This document shows positions 19,042 to 28,759 of a stretch of 64,000 bases of DNA, piece after piece; the first letter of the stretch is position 1, and each line of letters starts with the position of its first letter. The stretch is from Burkholderiales bacterium. GTDB lineage: Bacteria > Pseudomonadota > Gammaproteobacteria > Burkholderiales > SG8-39. A program made the translations under genes and the position numbers. The notes beneath the pieces are model-generated. The model had not been told where the DNA came from. It saw nothing but the letters and a program-made list of their open reading frames with translations, and searched no databases. The DNA lies in contig JAOAEA010000005.1 of NCBI GenBank assembly GCA_026417035.1, positions 1-64,000 on the forward strand. Reading direction: 5' to 3'.

Positions 19042-19572
19042 GTGGCGAGCGCGGAGACGCTTGCGCGCGCCGGCCGGGTGCGGCTCATGATCTTCGATGT
19101 CGACGGCGTGCTGACCGACGGCACGCTCTACTACTCGGCGAGCGGCGAGGAGCTCAAGGCGTTCAACATCCGCGACGGCCAAGGGATGAAGATGCTCGCG
19201 GGGACGGGCGTGCGCCTCGCCATCGTCTCGGGACGACGTTCCGCGGCGCTCGCGAGGCGGGCCGCGGATCTCGGCGTCGACCTCCTCTACCAGGGCATCG
19301 AGGACAAGCTCGCCGCGTTCGACGAGCTGACCGCGCGCCTCGCGCTCGCGCCGGAGGCGTGCGGTTTCCTCGGCGACGACCTCATCGACCTGCCGGTGCT
19401 CGCGCGCTGCGGGTTCGCCGCCGCCGTCGCCGATGCGGCGCCCGAGATCCGCGCCCGGGCACACTACGTCACGGCCGCGCCGGGCGGGCGCGGCGCGGCC
19501 CGCGAGACGTGCGAGCTCGTGATGCGCGCGCAAGGGACGCTCGCCGGCGCGCTCGCCCGGTATCTCGCATGA
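19042..19572 (+). CDS. kdsC: 3-deoxy-D-manno-octulosonate 8-phosphate phosphatase
   Basis: FDVDGVLTDGTLYYSASGEELKAFNIRDGQGMKML; GFLGDDLIDLPVL. Confidence 0.95.
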   Translation: MASAETLARAGRVRLMIFDVDGVLTDGTLYYSASGEELKAFNIRDGQGMKMLAGTGVRLAIVSGRRSAALARRAADLGVDLLYQGIEDKLAAFDELTARLALAPEACGFLGDDLIDLPVLARCGFAAAVADAAPEIRARAHYVTAAPGGRGAARETCELVMRAQGTLAGALARYLA

Positions 19573-20273
19573 AGTCGCGCGCTTCCGCCTACTTCCCGAT
19601 CGTGCTCGTGGCGCTCCTCGCGGCCGCGACGTGGTGGCTCGAGCGCGTCGTCGAGCTCTCCGAGCCGCAAGCCTCGGCGAAGGCGCGGCACGACCCCGAC
19701 GCGGTCGTGGACCGATTCACGGTGCTGCGCCTGGGGCCGGACGGCAAGCTCGCTTCCACGCTCGCGGCGGTGAGGATGCTCCACTTCCCTGACGACGAGA
19801 CGACGGAGCTCGTCGAGCCGCGTGTGGTGCAGTATCCGGAGGGCGCGCCGCCGGTGCGCATGCGCGGCGACCGCGGGACGGTCTCCAAGGGCGGCGACGA
19901 GGTGCACATCCACGACAACGTCGTGGTCACGCGCGACGCGACCCCCGACCGGCCCGAGCTCCGCGTCGAGACGACCTACCTCCACATCTTCCCCAAGGAG
20001 GAGGTCGCGCGCACGCCCGAGCCCGTCGTCATCACGGAAGGCGATTCGCGCCTCGCCGGCGTCGGGATGGAAGTCCGCGGCAAGACGCGCGAGCTCGAGC
20101 TCCACGCGCGGGTGAAGGGAAGCTTCGCGCCCGCGAACACCCCGCGCCCCCCCGAGGCCACGGCCGCTCCGGCGAAGCGGGCCGAAACCAAGCCGGTGAC
20201 GACCCGGCCGGCGGCCGCGCGGCAGGGGACGGCGAAGAAGAGAACCCCGAACCCGAACACGACGAAGAAATGA
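19569..20273 (+). CDS. lptC: LPS export protein LptC
   Basis: N-terminal TM, DUF1239-type domain, ATGA coupling with kdsC and lptA. Confidence 0.85.
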   Translation: MKSRASAYFPIVLVALLAAATWWLERVVELSEPQASAKARHDPDAVVDRFTVLRLGPDGKLASTLAAVRMLHFPDDETTELVEPRVVQYPEGAPPVRMRGDRGTVSKGGDEVHIHDNVVVTRDATPDRPELRVETTYLHIFPKEEVARTPEPVVITEGDSRLAGVGMEVRGKTRELELHARVKGSFAPANTPRPPEATAAPAKRAETKPVTTRPAAARQGTAKKRTPNPNTTKK

Positions 20274-20857
20274 CCCGCACGCTCCTTGCGCTCGCGATCG
20301 CCGCGGCGATGTGGTCCGCCTCGGCCCTCGCCGAGCGCGCCGACAGCGAAAAGCCGGTGAACGTCGAATCCGACCGGCTCACCGCCGACGACGCGAAGAA
20401 GGTGAGCGTGTTCGAGGGCCGCGTCGTGGTGACCCAGGGGACGCGCATCCTGCGCGCCGACCGCGTCACCATCCGCCGCGACGCGGACGGCTTCACGCTC
20501 GCCGTGGCCGAGGGCAAGCCGGCGACCTTCCGCGAGAAGCGCGAGGGGACGGCGGACGAGTGGATCGACGGCGAGGCCGAGCGCATCGAGTACGACGGGC
20601 GCAAGGAGTTCGTCGAGCTGTTCGTGAACGCGCGCCTCTCCCGCGACAAGGACGAGGTGCGCGGCAACTACATCTCCTACGACCAGAAGGCCGACTTCGT
20701 GCAGGTGCAGAACGCGAAGGAGTTCACGCCGTCGCCAGGGCGCGAGGGGCGCGTGCGCGCCGTGCTGCAGCCCAAGCCGAAGGCCGAGTCGGGACCCCGG
20801 CCCAAGGCCGCACCGCTCGACCTGAGGCCGACCGAAGTCCCGGGATCGCCGCGCTAG
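20270..20857 (+). CDS. lptA: LPS transport periplasmic protein LptA
   Basis: Signal peptide; [40 protein letters not shown] OstA-type domain. Confidence 0.9.
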   Translation: MTRTLLALAIAAAMWSASALAERADSEKPVNVESDRLTADDAKKVSVFEGRVVVTQGTRILRADRVTIRRDADGFTLAVAEGKPATFREKREGTADEWIDGEAERIEYDGRKEFVELFVNARLSRDKDEVRGNYISYDQKADFVQVQNAKEFTPSPGREGRVRAVLQPKPKAESGPRPKAAPLDLRPTEVPGSPR

Positions 20858-20976
20858 GGACGAGCCGAGCGAAGGCGGCAGCCGCCCCCATGGCCCCCGT
20901 ATCCGAGGCAGCCCTGACCCATGCCGCGACCGGATCGGAGCTCCCCGCGCCCGCGGGCCCGTCGCGCCCGCCGCCC

Positions 20977-21699
20977 ATGAGCCAGCTCCGCGCCCTCGGC
21001 CTGCGCAAGCGCTACAAGACGCGCACGGTGGTGCAGGACGTCTCGCTCGAGGTCGCGAGCGGGGAGGTCGTGGGCCTGCTCGGCCCGAACGGCGCGGGCA
21101 AGACCACCTGCTTCTACATGATCGTCGGTCTCGTCCCGGCCGACGGCGGGCGGATCTTCCTCGACGGGCGCGACCTCACGCGAATGCCCATCTACCGGCG
21201 CGCCCGCCTCGGCGTGTCCTACCTCCCGCAGGAGGCCTCGGTCTTCCGCAAGCTCACCGTCGAGGAGAACGTCCGCGCGGTGCTGGAGCTCGTCGGCGTC
21301 GCGCCCGACGCGATCGAGGGCGAGCTCGCGCAGCTCCTCGCCGAGCTGCACGTCGATCACCTGCGCACGGCGCCGGCGCTGTCGCTCTCCGGGGGCGAGC
21401 GCCGCCGGGTCGAGATCGCCCGGGCGCTCGCGACGCGCCCGAAGTTCATCCTGCTCGACGAGCCCTTCGCGGGGGTCGACCCGATCGCGGTCATCGAGAT
21501 CCAGAAGATCGTGCGGTTCCTCAAGGACCGCGGCATCGGCGTGCTGATCACCGACCACAACGTCCGCGAGACCCTCGGCATCACCGACCGGGCGTACATA
21601 ATTAACGAAGGCGCGGTGCTCGCCTCGGGTAAGCCGGAGGATATCGTTTACAATGAGCGCGTTAGACGCGTTTATTTGGGCGAGCACTTCCGTCTCTGA
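20977..21699 (+). CDS. lptB: LPS export ABC ATPase LptB (in-frame ATG at 20890 also possible)
   Basis: [81 protein letters not shown]. Confidence 0.95.
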   Translation: MSQLRALGLRKRYKTRTVVQDVSLEVASGEVVGLLGPNGAGKTTCFYMIVGLVPADGGRIFLDGRDLTRMPIYRRARLGVSYLPQEASVFRKLTVEENVRAVLELVGVAPDAIEGELAQLLAELHVDHLRTAPALSLSGGERRRVEIARALATRPKFILLDEPFAGVDPIAVIEIQKIVRFLKDRGIGVLITDHNVRETLGITDRAYIINEGAVLASGKPEDIVYNERVRRVYLGEHFRL

Positions 21700-21835
21700 G
21701 CGCGGCCATGCGCTGTCCCGTCAGGCTCCGGCGGCACCTTCCCCGCAGGGAAGGCGGCTGCTCGCGCCCCGGCGCCGCTCCGGCCCTCGCCGAGCGAAGG
21801 CGTGACGAACCCGCGGCACGGCCCGCGGCACGCAC

Positions 21836-23263
21836 ATGAAGCAGACGCTGCAGATCAAGCTGTCGCAGCACCTCACGCTGACGCCGCAGCTGCAGCAGTC
21901 CATCCGGCTTCTCCAGCTCTCGACGCTCGAGCTGAACCAGGAGCTCGAGCGCTTCCTCGCCGACAACCCCCTGCTCGAACGCGAGGACGCCGAAGAGGCC
22001 CCGGGGCCGGGCGCGCGGGGCGCCGAGGCGGCCCCGGGCCCCGCCGAGGCGCCCGCGGCGGCCGACGCGGGCGCGGAGCGGCCCGAGCCGGAGACCCGCT
22101 TCGACGAGTCGGACTGGCTCGGCGAAGGGAGCTATGGGAGCGGCGCCCGCGACGACGAGGAAGGCGATTTCCCGCAGGTCGCCGCGGACGCGCCGACGCT
22201 GCGCGACCACCTGCTCGAACAGGTGTCGCTGACGCCGCTGCCGGCGCGCGACCGCGGGCTCGTGACGGTGCTCGTCGAGGCGCTCGACGAGGACGGCTAC
22301 CTCACGCAGTCGCTCGACGAAATCCGCGAAATGCTGCCGGCCGAGCTCGCGGTCGAGCCCGAGGAGCTCGCCGTCGCGCTCAGGCATCTCCAGAACCTCG
22401 ACCCGACCGGCGTCGGCGCGCGCAGCCCCGCCGAGTGCCTCGAGGTGCAGCTCGAGGCGCTTCCGCCCGCCACGCCGGCCCGCTCGCTCGCGCTGCGGAT
22501 CGTGCGCGAGCATCTGCCGCTCCTCGCGGCGCGCGACTTCGCGCGACTGCGCAAGGCGCTCGGCTGCGACGACGAGCACCTGCGTGCCGCGCAGCGCCTC
22601 ATCCAGAGCCTCAACCCGCGCCCCGGGGCCGCCTTCGCCCCGGTCGAGGCGCGCTACGTCGTGCCGGACGTGATCGTGAGGAAGGTGAAGAACGTCTGGG
22701 TGGCGCAGCTCAACCCCGACGCGATGCCGAAGCTGCGCATCAACCGGATGTACGCCGACATCCTGCAGCAAAACCGGGGCGGCCAGCTCTCGCAGCAGCT
22801 CCAGGAGGCGCGCTGGCTGATCAAGAACGTCCAGCAGCGCTTCGAGACCATCCAGCGGGTCGCCCAGGCGATCGTGGACCGCCAGCGCCATTTCTTCGAG
22901 CACGGCGAGGTGGCCATGCGCCCGCTCGTGCTGCGCGAGATCGCCGATCTCCTCGGCCTGCACGAATCGACCGTGTCGCGGGTGACGACGCAGAAGTTCA
23001 TGGCGACGCCGCGCGGCATCTTCGAGCTGAAGTACTTCTTCGGCAGCCACGTCGCGACGGAGACCGGCGGCGCCTGCTCGGCCACCGCCATCCGGGCGCT
23101 CATCAAGCAGCTCGTCGCCGCCGAGGACGCGCGAAAACCCCTCTCCGACGCGAAGATCTCCCAGCTCCTCGGCCAGCAGGGGATCGTCGTGGCCCGGCGG
23201 ACGATCGCCAAGTACCGGGAATCGCTGCACATTCCCCCGGTGAACCTGCGCAAGTCGCTGTGA
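21836..23263 (+). CDS. rpoN: RNA polymerase sigma-54 factor
   Basis: [38 protein letters not shown]-terminal RpoN box [21 protein letters not shown]. Confidence 0.97.
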   Translation: MKQTLQIKLSQHLTLTPQLQQSIRLLQLSTLELNQELERFLADNPLLEREDAEEAPGPGARGAEAAPGPAEAPAAADAGAERPEPETRFDESDWLGEGSYGSGARDDEEGDFPQVAADAPTLRDHLLEQVSLTPLPARDRGLVTVLVEALDEDGYLTQSLDEIREMLPAELAVEPEELAVALRHLQNLDPTGVGARSPAECLEVQLEALPPATPARSLALRIVREHLPLLAARDFARLRKALGCDDEHLRAAQRLIQSLNPRPGAAFAPVEARYVVPDVIVRKVKNVWVAQLNPDAMPKLRINRMYADILQQNRGGQLSQQLQEARWLIKNVQQRFETIQRVAQAIVDRQRHFFEHGEVAMRPLVLREIADLLGLHESTVSRVTTQKFMATPRGIFELKYFFGSHVATETGGACSATAIRALIKQLVAAEDARKPLSDAKISQLLGQQGIVVARRTIAKYRESLHIPPVNLRKSL

Positions 23264-23398
23264 CCCCGACGCGACGCCCCGGCGCGCCCGTGGCCCGCTC
23301 TCCCTCTCGGCGGCCTGCCCCGGCGCTATAATCCGCCCCCTCTTCACACCGCGCCGGACGCCAATCCCTCTCACTCCCAGGAGCGCCCGGCTTCCCGC

Positions 23399-23884
23399 AT
23401 GAACCTGATCGCCAAGCTCCTGCCGCTCTCGAACATCGTGCTCGGGCTCGAAGTGAGCAGCAAGAAACGGATGTTCGAGCAGGCGGGCCTCATCTTCGAG
23501 AACAACCAGGGGATCGCCCGCAGCCAGGTGTTCGAGAGCCTGTTCGCGCGCGAGCGGCTCGGCTCGACCGGGCTCGGCCAGGGCGTGGCCATCCCCCACG
23601 GGCGGATCAAGGGCCTGCGCGAGTGCGTGGGCGCGCTGTGCCGCCTGGCCACCCCGGTGCCGTTCGACGCGCCCGACGGCAAGCCGGTGACGCTCGTGTT
23701 CGTCCTGCTCGTCCCGGAACAGGCCACCGAGCAGCACCTGCAGATCCTCTCCGAGCTCGCCCAGATGTTCAGCGACCGGGACCTGCGGGAGAAGCTCGCG
23801 ACCGAAGCCGACCCGGCGCGCCTGCACGAGATCATCACCGCCTGGCAGCCGTATGTCGCAGACCAGCGTCGCGCGTCTGTATGA
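23399..23884 (+). CDS. ptsN: PTS IIA-like nitrogen regulatory protein
   Basis: GLGQGVAIPHGRIKGL active-site His; rpoN-ptsN-hprK order. Confidence 0.93.
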   Translation: MNLIAKLLPLSNIVLGLEVSSKKRMFEQAGLIFENNQGIARSQVFESLFARERLGSTGLGQGVAIPHGRIKGLRECVGALCRLATPVPFDAPDGKPVTLVFVLLVPEQATEQHLQILSELAQMFSDRDLREKLATEADPARLHEIITAWQPYVADQRRASV

Positions 23885-24827
23885 GAAGCACCGCGAGCGG
23901 CTGCGGCTCGCGTGGCTCGACGAGCCGACCGGTGGCGACGCGCTCCTCACGCGCGACGCGCCGGAGGCGGCCGCCCTCGTCGGGCACCTGAACCTCATCC
24001 ACCCGAACCGCATCCAGGTCGTCGGCCGGTTCGAGGAAGCGCACTTCGTGGGCCTGCCCCGTGCCGAGCGCGCGGCGCTGATCGAGAAGCTGTTCGCTGC
24101 CGCGCCCGCCGCGGTCGTGGTCGCCGACGGCGTCGTGGCGCCGCCCGAGCTCGTCGCCTCGACGGCGCGCCGCGGCATCGCGGTATTCGCGACGCCGGAG
24201 CCAGCCGGCCTCGTGATCGACGTGCTGCGCCGGCACCTCGCGAAGGCGCTCGCGGAGTCGACCGAGCTCCACGGCGTCTTCATGGACGTCCTCGGCGTCG
24301 GCGTGCTCATCACCGGCGAGTCGGGGGTCGGCAAGAGCGAGCTCGGGCTGGAGCTGATCAGCCGCGGCCACGGTCTGGTGGCCGACGACGTGGTCGAGCT
24401 CGCGCGGCTCGGCCCGGCGACGCTGGAGGGCCGCTGCCCGCCGATGCTCAAGGACTTCCTCGAAGTGCGCGGGCTCGGCTTCCTCAACATCCGCACCATC
24501 TTCGGCGAGACGGCGATCCGCCCGAAGATGAACCTGCGGCTCATCGTGCACCTCGAGCGGCCGTGGCGATCCGCGGTCGCCCCCGCCGAGCGCCTGCCGC
24601 TCGCCGCGCTCTCCGAGGACATCCTCGGCGTCACGGTGAGCAAGGTCGTGATCCCGGTCGCCGCCGGGCGCAACCTCGCGGTCCTGGTCGAAGCCGCGGT
24701 GCGCAATTACATCCTCAGGCTCCGCGGCACCGACAGCACCGCCGAATTCCTGGCCCGCCAGCAGGCGGCCCTCGAGGCCGACGCCGGCGCGCCGGAAGCG
24801 GGCAGCGCCGCGGCCGGGCGCGCGTAG
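23853..24827 (+). CDS. hprK: HPr kinase/phosphorylase
   Basis: GVLITGESGVGKSELGLELISRGHGLVADDVVEL; EVRGLGFLNIRTIFG. Confidence 0.95.
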   Translation: MSQTSVARLYEKHRERLRLAWLDEPTGGDALLTRDAPEAAALVGHLNLIHPNRIQVVGRFEEAHFVGLPRAERAALIEKLFAAAPAAVVVADGVVAPPELVASTARRGIAVFATPEPAGLVIDVLRRHLAKALAESTELHGVFMDVLGVGVLITGESGVGKSELGLELISRGHGLVADDVVELARLGPATLEGRCPPMLKDFLEVRGLGFLNIRTIFGETAIRPKMNLRLIVHLERPWRSAVAPAERLPLAALSEDILGVTVSKVVIPVAAGRNLAVLVEAAVRNYILRLRGTDSTAEFLARQQAALEADAGAPEAGSAAAGRA

Positions 24828-24887
24828 AATTCGCCCGCGGGGCTCACCGCGCCCCCGCGCCAGGACTATCCGACAGGGGAGGAACCG

Positions 24888-25319
24888 ATGAGAAAGCTTG
24901 CAGTCACGCTGGCCGCCGCGTTGTTCGCGTTCACCGCCGCCCACGCCGCCGACCAGAAGAAGGAGCTCACCGAGCAGCAGAAGCGCATGGCCGACTGCAA
25001 CGCCGAGGCGAAGAAGCGCACGTTCAAGGAGAAGGCCGAACGCGACGCGTTCATGAGCGCCTGCCTCAAGGGCGAGATGCCCGCCGAGAAGAAGGAGCTC
25101 ACCGCCCAGCAGCAGCGCATGGCCGACTGCAACGCCGAGGCGAAGACGAAGAAGTTCGCCAGCAACGACGAGCGGCAGGCGTTCATGAGCGCCTGCCTCA
25201 AGGGCGAGAAACCCATGACCCAGCAGGAGCGCATGACCTACTGCAACAAGGAGGCCGGCGCGAAGAACCTGAAGGGCGACGAGCGGCAGAAGTTCATGTC
25301 GAGCTGCCTCAAGGGCTGA
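24888..25319 (+). CDS. PsiF-repeat secreted protein with three repeats
   Basis: Signal peptide then three copies of (Q)xRMxxCNxEAxxxxxxxxERxxFMSxCLKG. Confidence 0.85.
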   Translation: MRKLAVTLAAALFAFTAAHAADQKKELTEQQKRMADCNAEAKKRTFKEKAERDAFMSACLKGEMPAEKKELTAQQQRMADCNAEAKTKKFASNDERQAFMSACLKGEKPMTQQERMTYCNKEAGAKNLKGDERQKFMSSCLKG

Positions 25320-25331
25320 GGAAGCGGCACG

Positions 25332-25359
25332 GAGGGCGCGCGGGAGACCGCGCGCCCTC
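25332..25359 (+). terminator. Perfect 12-bp GC hairpin downstream of the psiF-like gene
   Basis: GAGGGCGCGCGG-GAGA-CCGCGCGCCCTC; weak U tract. Confidence 0.5.
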
Positions 25360-25504
25360 GCCGTTTCTGCGGTCCGGCGGGAACGGCTCCCGTGCGGCGG
25401 GTCGAGGACGGCCGTTGTTTTCTCTTGCCGGGATGCTCCCGGGCGGCTCAGCGGCGGGCGCGTTCGTTGCCGCTGCCATGTCCATCCGCTATGCTCGGCC
25501 GCGT

Positions 25505-26344
25505 ATGCAGCTCGTCGTGATCACCGGCCTCTCCGGCTCGGGCAAGAGCGTCGCGCTCGCGGTGCTCGAGGACGCCGGGTTCTACGTCGTCGACAACCTG
25601 CCGGCAACGCTGCTCGCCGCGAACCTCGCGTTCCTGCGCGAGTCCGGTTACGACCGCGTGGCGGTGACGGTGGATGCGCGCAGCGGGGCGGCGCTCGCCG
25701 AGCTGCCGCCGGTGCTCGACGCGCTGCGCTCGCGCGGCGACGACGTGCGCGTCCTCTTCCTCGACGCGCGCAACGACACGCTCGTGCGGCGCTACTCCGA
25801 GACGCGGCGCAAGCACCCGCTCGCCGGCGACGGCCGCACGCTCGAGGAATCGATCCTGCGCGAGCGGGAGCTCCTTGCCGACATCGGCGAGCGCGGCCAC
25901 CACGTGGACACGAGCGACCTCGCGCCGAACGCGCTCCGCGCCTGGGTGAAGGAGTTCGTCGGCATCCCCGCCGCCGGCACGACGCTCCTCTTCGAGTCCT
26001 TCGGCTTCAAGCAGGGCATCCCGCTCGACGCCGACCTCGTCTTCGACGTGCGCTGCCTGCCCAACCCCTTCTACGATCCGCGGCTGCGGCCGCTCACCGG
26101 GCGCGATCCGGCGGTGGTCGGGTTCCTGGACGCGAACGCCGACGCGCAAAGGATGCTCGCCGACATAGGCGACTTCATCGAGCGCTGGCTGCCCTGCTTC
26201 CGGCGCGACCACCGCGCCTACGTGACCGTCGGCCTCGGCTGCACCGGCGGCATGCACCGCTCGGTCTATTTCGCCGAGAAGCTCGCGGCGCGCTTCGGCG
26301 GGGCGGCGACCGTGCTCGTCCGCCACCGGCAGCTCGCGCCATGA
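25505..26344 (+). CDS. rapZ: RNase adapter / nucleotide-binding protein RapZ
   Basis: VVITGLSGSGKSVALAVLEDAGFYVVDNLP; DVRCLPNPFYDPRLRPLTGRD; GLGCTGGMHRSVYFAE. Confidence 0.95.
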   Translation: MQLVVITGLSGSGKSVALAVLEDAGFYVVDNLPATLLAANLAFLRESGYDRVAVTVDARSGAALAELPPVLDALRSRGDDVRVLFLDARNDTLVRRYSETRRKHPLAGDGRTLEESILRERELLADIGERGHHVDTSDLAPNALRAWVKEFVGIPAAGTTLLFESFGFKQGIPLDADLVFDVRCLPNPFYDPRLRPLTGRDPAVVGFLDANADAQRMLADIGDFIERWLPCFRRDHRAYVTVGLGCTGGMHRSVYFAEKLAARFGGAATVLVRHRQLAP

Positions 26345-26958
26345 CGGCGCCGGTCGCGAGCGTGACGCTCGGCCTCACCGGCGCCTCCGGCATCGGCTAC
26401 GGGCTGCGCCTCGCCGAATGCCTGCTCGCGGCCGGCGTCGAGGTCGCGCTCGTCTATTCGCAGGCGGCGCAGATCGTGGCGAAGCAGGAGCTCGACCTCG
26501 CCCTGCCGGCACGTGCGCCGGACGCCGAGCGCTTCCTGCGCGAGCGCTTCGGCGACGCCGGCGAGCGCCTGCGTGTCTTCGGCCGCGAGGACTGGTACGC
26601 GCCGATCGCTTCGGGCTCCAATCCGAGCGATGCGATGGTCGTCTGCCCGTGCTCGATGGGCACGCTCGCCGCCGTCGCCGCGGGGCTCGCCGACAACCTG
26701 ATCGAGCGCGCGGCGGACGTCGCGCTGAAGGAGCGCCGCAAGCTCGTGCTCGTGCCGCGCGAGACGCCGTTCTCCGCGATCCACCTCGAGAACATGCTGC
26801 GGCTCGCGCGCGCGGGCGCCGTCGTCCTGCCCGCGAACCCGGGCTTCTACACGCGCCCGCAGCGCGTCGAGGATCTCGTCGACTTCGTGGTCGCGCGCGT
26901 GCTCGACCACCTCGGCGTGCGCCACGAGCTCGTGCCGCGGTGGGGACGGGGCGAATGA
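26341..26958 (+). CDS. ubiX: Flavin prenyltransferase UbiX
   Basis: LGLTGASGIGYGLRL; VVCPCSMGTLAAVAAGLADNLIERAADVALKERRKLVLVPRETPFS. Confidence 0.95.
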   Translation: MTAPVASVTLGLTGASGIGYGLRLAECLLAAGVEVALVYSQAAQIVAKQELDLALPARAPDAERFLRERFGDAGERLRVFGREDWYAPIASGSNPSDAMVVCPCSMGTLAAVAAGLADNLIERAADVALKERRKLVLVPRETPFSAIHLENMLRLARAGAVVLPANPGFYTRPQRVEDLVDFVVARVLDHLGVRHELVPRWGRGE

Positions 26959-26989
26959 CGATGCGCCGCAGGCCGCGGCGGGGCCGCCG

Positions 26990-27595
26990 TTGAGCACCGA
27001 GACGCTCGAGGACCTGCCGATCTTCCCGCTGAAGACCGTGCTCTTCCCCGGCGGCATGCTGCCGTTGCGCGTGTTCGAGACCCGCTACGTCGACATGACG
27101 CGCGAGTGCATGAAGGACGCGCGGCCCTTCGGTGTCTGCCTGATCCGCGAGGGGGCCGAGGTGGGGCTGCCGGCGGTGCCCGAAGACGTCGGCACCCTGG
27201 CGACGATCGTCGACTTCGACACGACCGACGCGGGCGTGCTCGCGCTGAAGGTCCGCGGTGGCCGCCGCTTCCGGATCGTCGCGCGGACCGTGTCGCGACA
27301 GGCGCTGGTGCGCGCCCGCGTGGAAGTCCTCGACGACGAGGCGGACGCGCCGGTGCCGCCGGAGTTCGCGAGCTGCGCGCGCATCGTGCAGCTCGTGATC
27401 GCCGACCAGGCCGCGGGCACGTTCGCCGAGCCCTACGATCTCGAGAGCGCGTCGTGGGTGGGCTACCGGCTGTCCGAGATCCTGCCGGTGCCCCTCAAGG
27501 CGAAGCAGAAGCTCCTCGAGCTCGAGGGCGCGATCTCGCGGCTCGAGGTGCTGCAACGCTTCCTCGAGCAGCGCGGGCTTGCCTCCGGGCGGTGA
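26990..27595 (+). CDS. LON peptidase substrate-binding domain protein (stand-alone)
   Basis: LPIFPLKTVLFPGGMLPLRVFETRYVDM typical LON N-domain; no AAA or protease part. Confidence 0.85.
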   Translation: MSTETLEDLPIFPLKTVLFPGGMLPLRVFETRYVDMTRECMKDARPFGVCLIREGAEVGLPAVPEDVGTLATIVDFDTTDAGVLALKVRGGRRFRIVARTVSRQALVRARVEVLDDEADAPVPPEFASCARIVQLVIADQAAGTFAEPYDLESASWVGYRLSEILPVPLKAKQKLLELEGAISRLEVLQRFLEQRGLASGR

Positions 27596-27649
27596 GCCGC
27601 CGCGTGCACCGGAACGCGCCGCGCCGCACGGCCCGCGCTCCACGGTCAG

Positions 27650-28753
27650 TCAGCTCCCGGCGGCCCCTCGCGCTTCGCGCGCCCTCGACCTTGCGCGCCG
27701 GCTGCCGCCACGCTCGCCCTGCCGCGCGACGAGAGCGAGAATCTTGCGCACCGCCGCGGGCACCGCGCCCGCGCCGGCGTCGTCGAGCGGCACCCACATC
27801 GTGCCCGGCTCGCCCGCGCGCGGATCACGCTTCGCGCTCATGGCGAGAAGCGGCGCGATCTCCAGCGTGAAATGCGTGAAGCCGTGCGTGACCGGCGGCA
27901 GCGTCGCGGTGCGCCCGACCTTGCAGCCGAGCCGCGCCGCGATCGCCTTCGCGCCGGCGACCGAGGGCGCCTCGGGAAAGCACCACAGCCCGCCCCAGAC
28001 GCCCGTCGGGGGGCGCTTCTCGAGGAGCACGTCGCCGCCGTGCAGGAGAACGAGCATGACGGTGCGCCGGCGCGGGATCTCGCGGCGCGGCCGGGGCGCC
28101 GGGAATGCCTCGGGCGCGCCGCGGCGGAACGCTTCGCAGCTTCGCGACACCGGGCAGCGCCCGCAGGCCGGAGCGCGCGTCGTGCACACGGTCGCGCCGA
28201 GGTCCATGAGCGCCTGCGTGTAGCGCTCGATGCCCCGCGCCGGGGCGAGCGATTCGGCGAGCGTCCAGAGCCTGCGTGCCACACGCGGCTCACCGGGAAA
28301 ACCGGGAAGCGCGAAGTGCCGCGCCAGCACGCGCTTCACGTTGCCGTCGAGAATCGCCTCCCGGCGGCCGAAAGCGAAGGCCGCGATCGCCGCGGCCGTG
28401 GACCGTCCGACGCCCGGCAGCGACTCGAGCGCGGCGCGGGTCTCGGGGAAGTGGCCGCCGTGCTCGGAGACGAGGAGCCGCGCCGCCCGATGCAGGTTGC
28501 GCGCGCGGCTGTAGTAGCCGAGCCCCGCCCAGAGCGCGAGCACCTCGTCCTCGTCCGCGGCCGCGAGGCTCGCCACGTCCGGGAATCGCGCGCGGAAGCG
28601 CTCGAAATAGGGCACGACCGACGCGACCTGCGTCTGCTGCAGCATGATCTCCGAAAGCCAAACGAGGTAGGGGTCGCGCGTCCCCTGCCAGGGCAGGTCG
28701 TGGCGCCCGTGCCGGCGCTGCCACGCAACAAGCCGCCGGGAGAAGTCCTGCAT
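27650..28753 (-). CDS. mutY: A/G-specific adenine glycosylase
   Basis: LPWQGTRDPYLVWLSEIMLQQTQVASVVPYFERF; [4Fe-4S] CxxxxxxCxxCxxxxxC cluster (CTTRAPACGRCPVSRSC). Confidence 0.95.
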   Translation of the reverse strand: MQDFSRRLVAWQRRHGRHDLPWQGTRDPYLVWLSEIMLQQTQVASVVPYFERFRARFPDVASLAAADEDEVLALWAGLGYYSRARNLHRAARLLVSEHGGHFPETRAALESLPGVGRSTAAAIAAFAFGRREAILDGNVKRVLARHFALPGFPGEPRVARRLWTLAESLAPARGIERYTQALMDLGATVCTTRAPACGRCPVSRSCEAFRRGAPEAFPAPRPRREIPRRRTVMLVLLHGGDVLLEKRPPTGVWGGLWCFPEAPSVAGAKAIAARLGCKVGRTATLPPVTHGFTHFTLEIAPLLAMSAKRDPRAGEPGTMWVPLDDAGAGAVPAAVRKILALVARQGERGGSRRARSRAREARGAAGS

Positions 28754-28759
28754 CGAACC

